Assembly: GCF_002218195.1 (NCBI RefSeq)
Contig: NZ_CP022336.1
Coordinates: 682,001 to 746,000, forward strand
Direction: 5' to 3'
DNA length: 64,000 bases
From: Sphingorhabdus sp. SMR4y
GTDB taxonomy: Bacteria > Pseudomonadota > Alphaproteobacteria > Sphingomonadales > Sphingomonadaceae
Shown: piece after piece, positions 25,701 through 34,204 of the stretch
How the letters are laid out: the number at the start of each line of letters is the position of its first letter
Position numbering within the stretch: the first letter of the stretch is position 1
The notes under the pieces: model-generated
Databases searched by the model: none
Told to the model about the DNA's origin: nothing
Seen by the model: only the letters and a program-made list of their open reading frames with translations
Position numbers and translations under genes: made by a program

Positions 25701-28268
25701 ATGAAAATTTCGAAATTTTTGGCCGCTACAGCATTGAGCGGCGTGATCGCCGTATCGCCTGCTTACGCACAGGACGTGCAGGACGAACAGGAAGAAGTCG
25801 CGTTTGACGATAATGTCATCGTTGTCACGGCCTCCAAGCGCGAAACCACCTTGCAGGAAACCCCCATTTCGGTCTCGGTAACAACCGGCGCGACCCTTGA
25901 AAACGCCCAGATTCGCGATGTGCTCGATCTGCAAACGGTCGCTCCTTCGCTGCGCGTCAGCCAGTTGCAGACTTCTTCGGCATCGACTTTCATCATTCGC
26001 GGTTTCGGTAACGGCGACAACAATTTCGGCATCGAGCCTTCGGTCGGCGTATTCATTGACGGCGTGTTCCGGTCCCGCTCGGCTGCGGCGCTGTCGGACC
26101 TTCCCAATGTCCAGCGCATCGAGGTTCTCAACGGCCCGCAATCCACCCTGTTTGGCAAAAATGCTTCTGCCGGTGTTATCTCGGTTGTCACGCGCGAACC
26201 GCAATTCCAATTTGGCGGATCGGTTGAAGCGATTTACGGCAACTACAATAATGTCGTCGTCAAGGGCGATGTTACCGGCCCGCTGACAGACAATATCGCC
26301 TTCTCGGTTGACGGAAGCTATAATCGCCGCGACGGCTATGCCGAGATCGTCAATCTCGGAGTTGACCAGAACGACCGGAACCGCTGGTCGACCCGCGGCC
26401 AGTTGCTGATCGAGGCAACGCCCGATCTGACCATTCGTGCAATTGCTGATTATTCGCGGATCGACGAGGTCTGCTGTCAGGTGACAACGGTTGTTGCCGG
26501 ACCAACCGCCGGAGCAATCCAGTTGCTCGGCGGCCAGTTCTCGACTGACCGTTTCGGCTATGACGCCTATCTCAATCAGGTTCCGATCAACAAGGTCGAC
26601 AATTATGGCGGATCTATCCAGGTCAACTACGACACTGGGCCGCTTTCGTTCACGTCGATTTCCTCTTATCGGGAATTGAAGAACCTGTTCGTATCGGACA
26701 TCGACTATACCAGCCTGGATATTGCGAACGAAACCCGTAACCAGAAAGTGAAGACATTCACGCAGGAATTCCGCGTTGCGTCCGATTTCGACGGTCCGGT
26801 CAACTTCCTGCTCGGCGGCTATTATTTCGATGAAAGCATCTCGCAGCGAAGCCAGATCGAGAACGGCACGCAGATTCGTGATTTCTTCGAAATCCTGGCC
26901 GGCGGAGACCCGGCGGATGTGATTGCGGGCAACCCGAGCGTGTTTAACGGCGTGGAACTGGCTCTCGGCCTGCCGCAGGAGTCGATTTTCCTGACTCCGC
27001 TGCTGACCTCCGAGCAGTTCTCGATGGACAACACGTCCTATTCGATCTTCGGAACGGTTGATTTTGAACCGGTCGACGGCCTCGTCTTCACCGGTGGTTT
27101 CAACTATACCGATGACAAGAAGGACTTCGCTCTCGCGCAGCAAAGCTTCGATCCTTTGGGCCAGATCAATCTGGTTGATGCCTTCATTGTCGGCGCGACC
27201 AGCGGAACCGTGACCACAAGGGACCAGTTCCAGGCGCTTCCGGCCACGACCCAGCAGGCTCTGCTTGATGCGGCAACCGATCCCAACGTCAATCCGTTGC
27301 TCGGTCTCTCCGCGTTCCAGTTCCAGCCTCCGTTTGTGACCATTCCGAACGCGGTTGAAGACGGCAAGACCCGGGATGACAAGTTCACCTATCTGCTGCG
27401 CGCATCCTATGCGATCTCCAACGAGGTCAATGTCTATGCGAGCTATGCAACTGGCTTCAAGGCGAGCTCGGTAAACCTGTCGCGCGACAGCCGGCCTTCC
27501 AACACCGACTATGTTGCGGGCCCGGGCGGATCGACATTCGCTGCGCCGTCTTCGCCCATTCTTGACGCCGGCCTGGCGGTGCCCAATCTGAGAAGCGGTT
27601 CACGCTTCGCGGGACCGGAAAATGCCACCGTCTATGAAGTGGGTCTCAAAGGCAACTGGCCGGGCTTCGGTTTCAACCTCGCACTGTTTGACCAGACTAT
27701 CAAAGGCTTCCAGAGCCTCGCCTTCACCGGCACCGGCTTTGCCTTGCGCAATGCCGGTCAGCAGTCGGTCAAGGGCTTCGAGTTTGACAGCAACATCAAT
27801 CCGGCCGACGGCCTGGTGTTCACCTTTGCGATGACCTATCTGGATCCGCTATATGACGATTTCCCGGGCAGTGTTCTCGGTGATCTGAGCGGTCAAACCC
27901 CTGGTGGCATTCCGGAATTCGCAATTTCGACGTCCGCGACCTATTCCCATGAATTCGGCGCAAGCGGAAATATGCTGATCACGCGAATTGACTATAGTCA
28001 TGAAAGCAACACGCCGATCAACAACGGCCTGCCAACCTATAACGCCGCGCTTGGCAATACCCAGATTTTCGATCGGGAAGTCAATCTGGTCAACGGCTCG
28101 ATGACACTCAAGCTTGAGAACGGCCTGGAAGTTGGTGCCTATGTTCGCAACCTGCTCAACGACCAGTATATAACGACTGTGTTTGATGGTGTTGCGCAGG
28201 CCGGGACGGTTTCCGGCTACCCAAGCGCGCCACGTACTTACGGCGGTGTCGTCCGGTTCAAATTCTAA
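25701..28268 (+). CDS. TonB-dependent outer membrane receptor (first of a tandem pair)
   Basis: The 855-residue product has a signal peptide (to PAYAQ at about residue 24) and a TonB-box-like stretch (NVIVVTASKRE). The plug domain follows (residues about 50-160, with RGFGNG and VEVLNGPQSTLFGKN-like motifs), and then a 22-strand beta-barrel ending in the outer-membrane signature VRFKF. The substrate is not predictable; sphingomonads have many paralogues for siderophores, vitamin B12 and plant or aromatic compounds. The ATG at 25701 has AGGAG seven bases upstream. It has its own terminator. Confidence 0.95.
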   Translation: MKISKFLAATALSGVIAVSPAYAQDVQDEQEEVAFDDNVIVVTASKRETTLQETPISVSVTTGATLENAQIRDVLDLQTVAPSLRVSQLQTSSASTFIIRGFGNGDNNFGIEPSVGVFIDGVFRSRSAAALSDLPNVQRIEVLNGPQSTLFGKNASAGVISVVTREPQFQFGGSVEAIYGNYNNVVVKGDVTGPLTDNIAFSVDGSYNRRDGYAEIVNLGVDQNDRNRWSTRGQLLIEATPDLTIRAIADYSRIDEVCCQVTTVVAGPTAGAIQLLGGQFSTDRFGYDAYLNQVPINKVDNYGGSIQVNYDTGPLSFTSISSYRELKNLFVSDIDYTSLDIANETRNQKVKTFTQEFRVASDFDGPVNFLLGGYYFDESISQRSQIENGTQIRDFFEILAGGDPADVIAGNPSVFNGVELALGLPQESIFLTPLLTSEQFSMDNTSYSIFGTVDFEPVDGLVFTGGFNYTDDKKDFALAQQSFDPLGQINLVDAFIVGATSGTVTTRDQFQALPATTQQALLDAATDPNVNPLLGLSAFQFQPPFVTIPNAVEDGKTRDDKFTYLLRASYAISNEVNVYASYATGFKASSVNLSRDSRPSNTDYVAGPGGSTFAAPSSPILDAGLAVPNLRSGSRFAGPENATVYEVGLKGNWPGFGFNLALFDQTIKGFQSLAFTGTGFALRNAGQQSVKGFEFDSNINPADGLVFTFAMTYLDPLYDDFPGSVLGDLSGQTPGGIPEFAISTSATYSHEFGASGNMLITRIDYSHESNTPINNGLPTYNAALGNTQIFDREVNLVNGSMTLKLENGLEVGAYVRNLLNDQYITTVFDGVAQAGTVSGYPSAPRTYGGVVRFKF

Positions 28269-28291
28269 TATTGAACGATCATGACAATTTT

Positions 28292-28323
28292 GGGCCCTGC
28301 CGGGAAACCGGCGGGGCCTTTTT
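28292..28323 (+). terminator. Terminator of the first TonB receptor
   Basis: GGCCCTGCCGG pairs with CCGGCGGGGCC (one T-G wobble) around a GAAA loop, and five T follow. It is nearly identical in sequence to the terminator after the second receptor gene. Confidence 0.88.
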
Positions 28324-28333
28324 GTATCCCAAT

Positions 28334-28381
28334 TGCATCAAATTGTCCCGTTTCGATGCAAAAATGTAAAGATATGATGCA
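28334..28381. promoter_or_regulatory. Three evenly spaced TGATGCA-type motifs upstream of the second TonB receptor
   Basis: TGCATCA (28334-28340, inverted), CGATGCA (28354-28360) and TGATGCA (28375-28381) have centres 20 and 21 bases apart, close to two helical turns, so all face the same side of the DNA. An overlapping inverted repeat AAAAATG/CATTTTT (28360-28366 and 28380-28386) is also visible. The array lies 113-160 bases before the start codon and is a candidate regulator binding site. Confidence 0.35.
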
Positions 28382-28493
28382 TTTTTATAATTCCGTCTGG
28401 ACTTAATCGCGCGATTAGTTGAATGTTCGTTCATCGGGGGGATGAGCAAAAGCTTCACTCTCCGGTGAGAATGTTGGGATTTGGGAGAGAGAA

Positions 28494-31445
28494 ATGCGTA
28501 AATCGCTACTGTTGGCTGCTACAGCTATATCTGGAATGTCCGTACCTGCCATGGCGCAGGGTCAGGATGATGGTATCATCGACAGCAATGTCATTATCGT
28601 CACCGCACAACGCCAGGCGCAAAGCGCCCAGGACGTGCCGATTGCGGTCTCCGCATTTTCACAAGAGGCGCTCGAGGCGCAGCAGATCGAGAATAGTTCC
28701 GATCTCCAGCTCACGCTTCCGAATATCACGTTTACCAAAACCAATTTCACAAGTTCGAGCTTCACGATCCGCGGGATCGGCGATCTGTGTGTCGGCGTGT
28801 CCTGCGATCAGGCGACTGCGATCCACCTGAACGATCAGCCCCTTTTCTCGACGCGTCTGTTCGAAACGGAATTTTTCGATCTGGAGCGGGTGGAAGTCCT
28901 GCGCGGACCACAAGGCACATTGTTCGGACGGAACGCGACGGCAGGCGTTGTGAATGTGGTTACCGCCAAGCCGAACATGGGCGAGTTCCAGGCCGCGGGT
29001 GACGTGGAATATGGCAATTATAACGCGCTCAAGGTCAAGGGCATGGTCAATCTGCCGATCGGCGACAGTCTCGCTTTCCGTGGGGCCGGAATCTATGTGA
29101 AACGTGACGGTTACACGACCAACCTCAATGGAGGCCCCGATCTGGATGACCGCGAACTCTATTCGATCCGTGGCTCGCTGCGTTTTGAACCGGGGCCCGA
29201 TACGACGATCGATCTGATGGCGTCCTATTTCCGCGAAGACGACAACCGGATGCGGATCCAGAAACAATATTGCCAGCGCGACGAGACGGGTATCTTGGGA
29301 TGTCTGAACAACCGCCGCGATGCCCAGGCATTCAATGCCAACGCAACTTTCACGGCCGCATTGTCTTCGCAGGAGTTTCTCGCAACGCAAGGCATACCGA
29401 CGGCCTTCGCTCTGGGCAGCCTCTATGGTCCCGATCAATATGAAGGCATTGGCATTCCTTCCGACCCGCGCACGGTCAACACCGCTTTCACGCCGGAATA
29501 TTTTACCAGCGAACTGACCTTCCAGGGCAAGATCGAGCATGACTTCGGCCCGATCAGCGCGCAGCTTTCCGGTACCTATCAGAAAGTGAAACTGGATTCT
29601 CGCCAGGATTATAATAACAATATCGGCCGCCGCGACATTTATGCACCTGCATTGAACACACTCGCTGCCGCTGCAGCGGGGCTTGTTCCCGGCCTTCCGG
29701 CATCCTATTTTGCGCCCCTTGCTTCGGCGATCATTCCCAATGGTCCGAATGGAGTGCTTTGTACCTCGGACACAGACACGATTGGTCTCGGGTCATTTGG
29801 CGGCAACAGCAATTGTGCGACAACGCCGCTGCAATATGACCGATCGAACCAGCAAAACAGCAGCTGGTCGGCGGAGGCCATTATCTCGAGCGATCTGGAT
29901 GGCCCGTTCAACTTCCTTCTCGGTGCGATCTACGCAGATTATCATCTGACCGAGAACAGCTATTATGTGAATGCGTTCGCGATCGACTATGTTGCCGGTT
30001 TGCTTGGCAGCTTCACGTCTCTGGGTGGTGGTTTGGATCCGTCATATCTCGGCACGCCCTATTTCCGCAACAATACGGATGATCTGACTGTCAAATCCTA
30101 TGGCTTGTTCGGTGAAGTCTATTTCGACATCAGCGACAGTCTGAAGCTGACGGGCGGTTTGCGGTATAATAATGACAAGAAGAACGTGCAGGCGCGGTCG
30201 ACGCTAGCCAGTTTCCTGGTTCCCTATAGTCAGACGACCAACGCGTTCGAATCTCCCTTTGTCGGATCATTCGATGCGGACCCTGGCACACCAGGCAATC
30301 AGATTTTCCAGAACCGCCAGGTCAAAAACGACGAAATCACCGGCCGCGCGGTTCTCGATTACAAGATATCCGACGACAATCTGGTCTATATTTCTTATTC
30401 CCGTGGCTACAAGTCAGGCGGTCTGAACCCGCCGCTGCAGCCCATTTTCGAGGTCCCGGAATCCTTCCGGCCCGAGCAGGTTGATGCGTTCGAATTTGGT
30501 TCGAAGAACACCTTTGGCAATGGCGCGCTGCAACTCAACCTGACGGCCTTCTATTATAAATATAAGGATCTGCAGCTCAGCAAAATTGTCGCCCGGACCG
30601 CGGTGAACGAGAATATCGATGCGGATATCTACGGTGCGGAAATCGAGGCGATTATCCGCCCTGATCCGGACTGGATGATCAACATGGGTTTCAGTTATCT
30701 GCACACCGAAGTGAAGGGGGATACATTCAACAGCGATCCGCGTGACTTCGGCGGTGGCCGCTCGGATGCCGTGATCATCAAGGATATCACCAATGCCTCC
30801 AACTGTGCCGTCACTTCCACATCCGGAAATGCTGCCGGGGTGAATGCCTTCGTCAACAGCGTGAACGGAGTAATCAACGCCGGTCTGGTTCCCGGACTGG
30901 CTGCCGGAGCAGGGCTCCAGCCAACGGTTGCTTTCCCGGCTGATGGCGGCATTGCCTCCACCGGTGCCTTCGGTATTTGCGGCGTTCTCGAAGCCGCTGC
31001 GGCGGGTGCGTTTGCCGGCGGCGGTCTGGACCCGGCGGCCTTTGGCGGAATTGAGTATTTCGCTGCCGGTGTGCCGAAAAATATTCGGGGAAATGACCTG
31101 CCTCAGGCGCCAAAGCTGAAATTCTCCGTCGGCGTTCAATATACCATGAACTTCGACAATGGCATGAGCCTGGTCCCGCGTGTTGACCTGGCTTATACCG
31201 GCGAGAGCTATGGCAGCATCTTCAACGGCAATGTCAACCGGATCGACGGCTACGCCCAGGCCAATGCCCAGATTCAGCTGAACGGTACGGATGACCGCTG
31301 GTATGTCCGCGGGTTTGTCCAGAATATCTTCGACAGCAATTCGGAGACCGGTCTCTACGTGACCGACCAGTCTTCGGGTCTCTACACCAATGTCTTCACG
31401 CTGGAGCCCCGGCGCTATGGCATCGGAGCCGGCTTCAAATTCTGA
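28494..31445 (+). CDS. TonB-dependent outer membrane receptor (second of a tandem pair)
   Basis: At 983 residues this receptor is larger than its neighbour. A signal peptide ends at PAMAQ (about residue 22), followed by a TonB-box region (NVIIVTAQRQ), a plug with VEVLRGPQGTLFGRNATAG, and a barrel ending in AGFKF. Several cysteine pairs sit in loops (CVGVSC in the plug, then CQRDETGILGC), which would form disulfides in the periplasm or at the surface. An Ala/Gly-rich loop near residues 780-860 is unusual. The transported ligand is unknown. It has its own upstream region and terminator, so it is probably transcribed separately from the first receptor. Confidence 0.95.
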   Translation: MRKSLLLAATAISGMSVPAMAQGQDDGIIDSNVIIVTAQRQAQSAQDVPIAVSAFSQEALEAQQIENSSDLQLTLPNITFTKTNFTSSSFTIRGIGDLCVGVSCDQATAIHLNDQPLFSTRLFETEFFDLERVEVLRGPQGTLFGRNATAGVVNVVTAKPNMGEFQAAGDVEYGNYNALKVKGMVNLPIGDSLAFRGAGIYVKRDGYTTNLNGGPDLDDRELYSIRGSLRFEPGPDTTIDLMASYFREDDNRMRIQKQYCQRDETGILGCLNNRRDAQAFNANATFTAALSSQEFLATQGIPTAFALGSLYGPDQYEGIGIPSDPRTVNTAFTPEYFTSELTFQGKIEHDFGPISAQLSGTYQKVKLDSRQDYNNNIGRRDIYAPALNTLAAAAAGLVPGLPASYFAPLASAIIPNGPNGVLCTSDTDTIGLGSFGGNSNCATTPLQYDRSNQQNSSWSAEAIISSDLDGPFNFLLGAIYADYHLTENSYYVNAFAIDYVAGLLGSFTSLGGGLDPSYLGTPYFRNNTDDLTVKSYGLFGEVYFDISDSLKLTGGLRYNNDKKNVQARSTLASFLVPYSQTTNAFESPFVGSFDADPGTPGNQIFQNRQVKNDEITGRAVLDYKISDDNLVYISYSRGYKSGGLNPPLQPIFEVPESFRPEQVDAFEFGSKNTFGNGALQLNLTAFYYKYKDLQLSKIVARTAVNENIDADIYGAEIEAIIRPDPDWMINMGFSYLHTEVKGDTFNSDPRDFGGGRSDAVIIKDITNASNCAVTSTSGNAAGVNAFVNSVNGVINAGLVPGLAAGAGLQPTVAFPADGGIASTGAFGICGVLEAAAAGAFAGGGLDPAAFGGIEYFAAGVPKNIRGNDLPQAPKLKFSVGVQYTMNFDNGMSLVPRVDLAYTGESYGSIFNGNVNRIDGYAQANAQIQLNGTDDRWYVRGFVQNIFDSNSETGLYVTDQSSGLYTNVFTLEPRRYGIGAGFKF

Positions 31446-31467
31446 TTTGAAACAATAACGATAGGGA

Positions 31468-31498
31468 AAGCCCTGCCGGGAGATCGGCGGGGCTTTTT
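31468..31498 (+). terminator. Terminator of the second TonB receptor
   Basis: AAGCCCTGCCG pairs with CGGCGGGGCTT, with loop GGAGAT and a T run. The core GCCCTGCCGGGA and CGGCGGGGC match the terminator at 28292-28323. Confidence 0.88.
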
Positions 31499-31599
31499 AT
31501 TTTGAACGTCTTTATCGGAAAAAGCCTGACCTGATCCAGATGTCAGATATTTGTGGAAATCGGTAGCTTTGTTGCGGCTGGAGAAGCCATCCGCCGAAT

Positions 31600-31755
31600 C
31601 TATGCAAGAGGCATCAGGTCCGCCTTCGCCAAAACTTCGGCGGACAGCCTGTTCTCCCAGCGGTCGCCAGAAATCTGGCTTGCCAGTCGATGAAGCCAGA
31701 TGATCGGAAAGATCCTTGCTCGTACGGCGGGATTTTTGCGGTCGTCGATCACCAT
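31600..31755 (-). CDS. Possible small protein (51 residues), unrecognised
   Basis: An ATG at 31755 opens a frame of 51 codons ending at TAG 31600, in the otherwise empty stretch between the second TonB receptor and tRNA-Thr. The product is amphipathic and basic (IIWLHRLASQISGDRWENRL in the middle), with no signal or membrane segment. No recognised family and no obvious ribosome binding site are seen. It could be a real small protein or random open sequence. The remainder of the gap (31499-31599, 31756-31777) shows no clear feature. Confidence 0.3.
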   Translation of the reverse strand: MVIDDRKNPAVRARIFPIIWLHRLASQISGDRWENRLSAEVLAKADLMPLA

Positions 31756-31777
31756 GATTGACTGCAATCCGTAAAAA

Positions 31778-31853
31778 TGGTGCCGAATATCCGACTCGAA
31801 CGGATGACCTACCGCTTACAAGGCGGTTGCTCTACCAGCTGAGCTAATTCGGC
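31778..31853 (-). tRNA. tRNA-Thr (anticodon TGT)
   Basis: On the minus strand the 76-base gene has acceptor GCCGAAT/ATTCGGC, the D-arm TAGCTCAGCTGGTAGAGCA, anticodon loop CTTGTAA (anticodon TGT at 31820-31818) and a standard T-arm with GTTCGAGTC. CCA is encoded. It reads ACA and other ACN codons. Confidence 0.96.
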
Positions 31854-31883
31854 ATGCACTGGATTTGCTGGGCGCTATTAGCG

Positions 31884-32756
31884 TCAAACCACGCCAAAGG
31901 TCCAGCCTTCTTTTTGTGCGATTTCGCGGGTCAGGACGGACGGGTTCCAGAGCGCGGGATTGGCCGCTGCCTGTTTCATCCACGCGGCGGTGATCAGGGC
32001 ATCGGTGCTATGATCATCATAGCGGGCCAATCGTGCCGGGATCGGTGTATTCAGCCGCGTCAGGGCCCGCTTCAGGCCGGCGCGATCACGTACTTTGCTG
32101 CGCCCTTTCGGTTGTCCGGCTGCCAGAGCGGCAACCGTCGTATAGATTTCCACGATGACCGGGCCGTGTGCCGGCACCGGATCAAAGGGCCATACAGGTA
32201 TTGCGCCATCCAGTTGATGCAGCAGACGCATACCGGTCAGACTAGATTTTCCGACCTGAGCGGCGCCGACCAGATTGAAGCAGCTGGCACTATTGGCCTG
32301 TCCGGTTTCCCGCTGATACTGTTCGACCCGGCGCAGGCGCCCGGTGCTGCCGGTGAACAGGTCGCCAACCCGGCCCCGTCCATGCCGAAAATGGCGGCGG
32401 GCCTGCGGATGTTCGAGAAAACTGGTGACATTGAGATGCGGGTCATCGCGGGCGATCCTGTCGATCTGACGCCACAGGCTTTTCGCATCGGCGGGACACT
32501 CCGCCCATTCGGGAAAATAACGGCCCTTATCGAAAAAGGGCAGGGCCATCGACAGATCGAAACCGACAAGCATATCCTGCCTTGAGTCTGCAACGTGCAG
32601 GAGCCAGTCGAGCACATCGGCGCGCGACCAGTGCGGATCGGGTGCTATCAGGGCAGGGGGCCCTTCCGGACCAGCGACGGCGACAGCGATCCCCTTCGGT
32701 CGCTCGGTTCGGGCACCTGACCAGTCAATACAGGCAAAATGGGAGAAGGTTCGCAC
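31884..32756 (-). CDS. DUF429-like protein (predicted RNase H-fold nuclease)
   Basis: The 290-residue protein has acidic motifs arranged as in the DUF429 family: IDWSGA at the N-terminus, GFDLSMALPF near residue 65, VIVEIYTTVAAL, and DDHSTDALITAAWM at the C-terminal third. These Asp/Glu positions suggest a metal-dependent RNase H-like fold. The similarity is motif-level and no activity is known. It is on the minus strand just upstream (in transcription terms) of tRNA-Thr, with 30 bases between them. No signal peptide is present. Confidence 0.6.
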   Translation of the reverse strand: MRTFSHFACIDWSGARTERPKGIAVAVAGPEGPPALIAPDPHWSRADVLDWLLHVADSRQDMLVGFDLSMALPFFDKGRYFPEWAECPADAKSLWRQIDRIARDDPHLNVTSFLEHPQARRHFRHGRGRVGDLFTGSTGRLRRVEQYQRETGQANSASCFNLVGAAQVGKSSLTGMRLLHQLDGAIPVWPFDPVPAHGPVIVEIYTTVAALAAGQPKGRSKVRDRAGLKRALTRLNTPIPARLARYDDHSTDALITAAWMKQAAANPALWNPSVLTREIAQKEGWTFGVV

Positions 32757-32782
32757 TCTGCTGCCCTAGCGGATTGCCCGGG

Positions 32783-32817
32783 CAAAAGAAAAGGGCGAGT
32801 CCAGCGGACCCGCCCTT
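32783..32817 (-). terminator. Terminator of the CmpX-type channel gene
   Basis: The arms AAGGGCG.GTCC and GGAC.CGCCCTT form a 12-position stem with one A/C mismatch and a three-base loop. On the minus strand it is followed by TTTTCTTTT. It lies about 25 bases after the stop of the channel gene. Confidence 0.8.
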
Positions 32818-32841
32818 GTTCTGCATTTTGTCAGCCAGCGC

Positions 32842-34089
32842 CTATTTCTTGGCAGCCGGTTTCGTCGCGGCAGGCTTCCGTGCTGCCGGTTTGCGGACCG
32901 CCGGAGCCTTGGGTTTTGGTGGATTGTTGCGGAGGTCCTCAAGAACCTTGCCAGCCACATCGCGTCCACCCCAGCCAAAGGCCAGAGCCGCTGCGGCCGC
33001 GCCGCCAATCACCAGCGCGGTAAAGGCAGTCTGCACAATCTCTTCGCCAACGCCCATGAACTGCAAGCCCATGAAGGTAAACAAAATGATCGTGGCGTAG
33101 CGGATGATCGTTGCCGCCATGCTGCCTTCGTCCGCAGTGCTCATTACCCGAGCCAGCAGATTGGCGATCAGGAAGCCGGCCATGATCACGACACCGCCGA
33201 ATATGACCCGGCCACCGAGTTCGAGAACCTGGTCCAGTATCTGGGTCAGTTCCGGAAATCCGAGCAAGCGCGTCGCTGCGATTGCAAAGAAGAGCATGAT
33301 GCCGATCTGGGCAATACGGGCCAATATGGACGTCAGAGACGTTTTCTCGGGCAATATCCCGATGGCTGCAACCGATTGGTCAACACCCAGACCAGGCAGG
33401 ATGTCCTTGATAATCTGGACTACAAATTTGCTGATCAGATAACCAAGGCCCAGAGTGATCGCTGCCGAGAAGATGGCAGGCAGTGCCTGGAAAATCGTCC
33501 GCAGCATTTCGCTGGCCGGTCCCGAAATCGATTCGATATCAAGAATATCGAGCGCGAAGATCGCGACAAAGATAACGGTCAGTGCATAGACGATCGAACC
33601 GATTGTCGAGGAAATCTGGCTGTTACCGGTGGCCGTGTCGATACCGCCGCGATTGGCCCATTTGTCAAAATCAAATGTCTGCAAGGCGGTTACCACCAGA
33701 TCGCGCAATATATCGGCGATCTTGAGGCCAACGAAAAAGACCACCACGGCCATCACGATACCAGGCAATGCCTGCATGACAGTGTTGAGCAGTCCTTCGA
33801 TCGGCTGCACCACGCCACCCAGGCCGAATACGGTCAGGACAGCGATCAGGCCGAACAGCCAGATCAACAGGCTGGCGATCTTGCCCAGTGATTCTCCAAG
33901 CGATGCTCCCGACCCGGTATCACGACGCAAAAATCCGATATTGTCGACCAGTTTTGCAAAGGCCCATTTGGCAGCTTTCGCCAAAAACCAGGTGATAAGA
34001 AGAATGACGACCGCAAGCCCGATCTTCTGTCCTATTTCAATGGCGAGCTCTGTATCCAGAGCATAATTGCCTATTCGCATACCGTCCAT
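32842..34089 (-). CDS. CmpX-type mechanosensitive channel family protein
   Basis: This 415-residue membrane protein has about nine hydrophobic segments arranged as repeated units: AVVILLITWFLAKAAKWAFAKL, IGSIVYALTVIFVAIFALDIL and others. They contain repeats of the conserved TM-helix family found in CmpX and related MscS-like proteins. The last 30 residues form a Lys/Pro/Ala tail (VRKPAARKPAATKPAAKK) that resembles histone H1-like linkers and is cytoplasmic by prediction. A role in cell-envelope stress or osmotic response is inferred from Pseudomonas CmpX. Confidence 0.85.
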   Translation of the reverse strand: MDGMRIGNYALDTELAIEIGQKIGLAVVILLITWFLAKAAKWAFAKLVDNIGFLRRDTGSGASLGESLGKIASLLIWLFGLIAVLTVFGLGGVVQPIEGLLNTVMQALPGIVMAVVVFFVGLKIADILRDLVVTALQTFDFDKWANRGGIDTATGNSQISSTIGSIVYALTVIFVAIFALDILDIESISGPASEMLRTIFQALPAIFSAAITLGLGYLISKFVVQIIKDILPGLGVDQSVAAIGILPEKTSLTSILARIAQIGIMLFFAIAATRLLGFPELTQILDQVLELGGRVIFGGVVIMAGFLIANLLARVMSTADEGSMAATIIRYATIILFTFMGLQFMGVGEEIVQTAFTALVIGGAAAAALAFGWGGRDVAGKVLEDLRNNPPKPKAPAVRKPAARKPAATKPAAKK

Positions 34090-34204
34090 ATAGCATCCCC
34101 TGTTTTTAATATGTTACGTCTGATACCTTATTAACATATTTCTTTGGGTATAGACAGTTATCAATCGCGGGATTGCCGAGTAAAGGCGTAAATAGTCGTA
34201 AAGA

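Noticed and set aside
25569-27143. 524-codon minus-strand frame antisense to the first TonB receptor
   Set aside because: No domain or start signal; the receptor has complete family features in the sense frame.
25416-31853. Integrated element between tRNA genes
   Set aside because: No integrase, transposase or duplicated tRNA end was seen, so only a possible accessory slot is reported.
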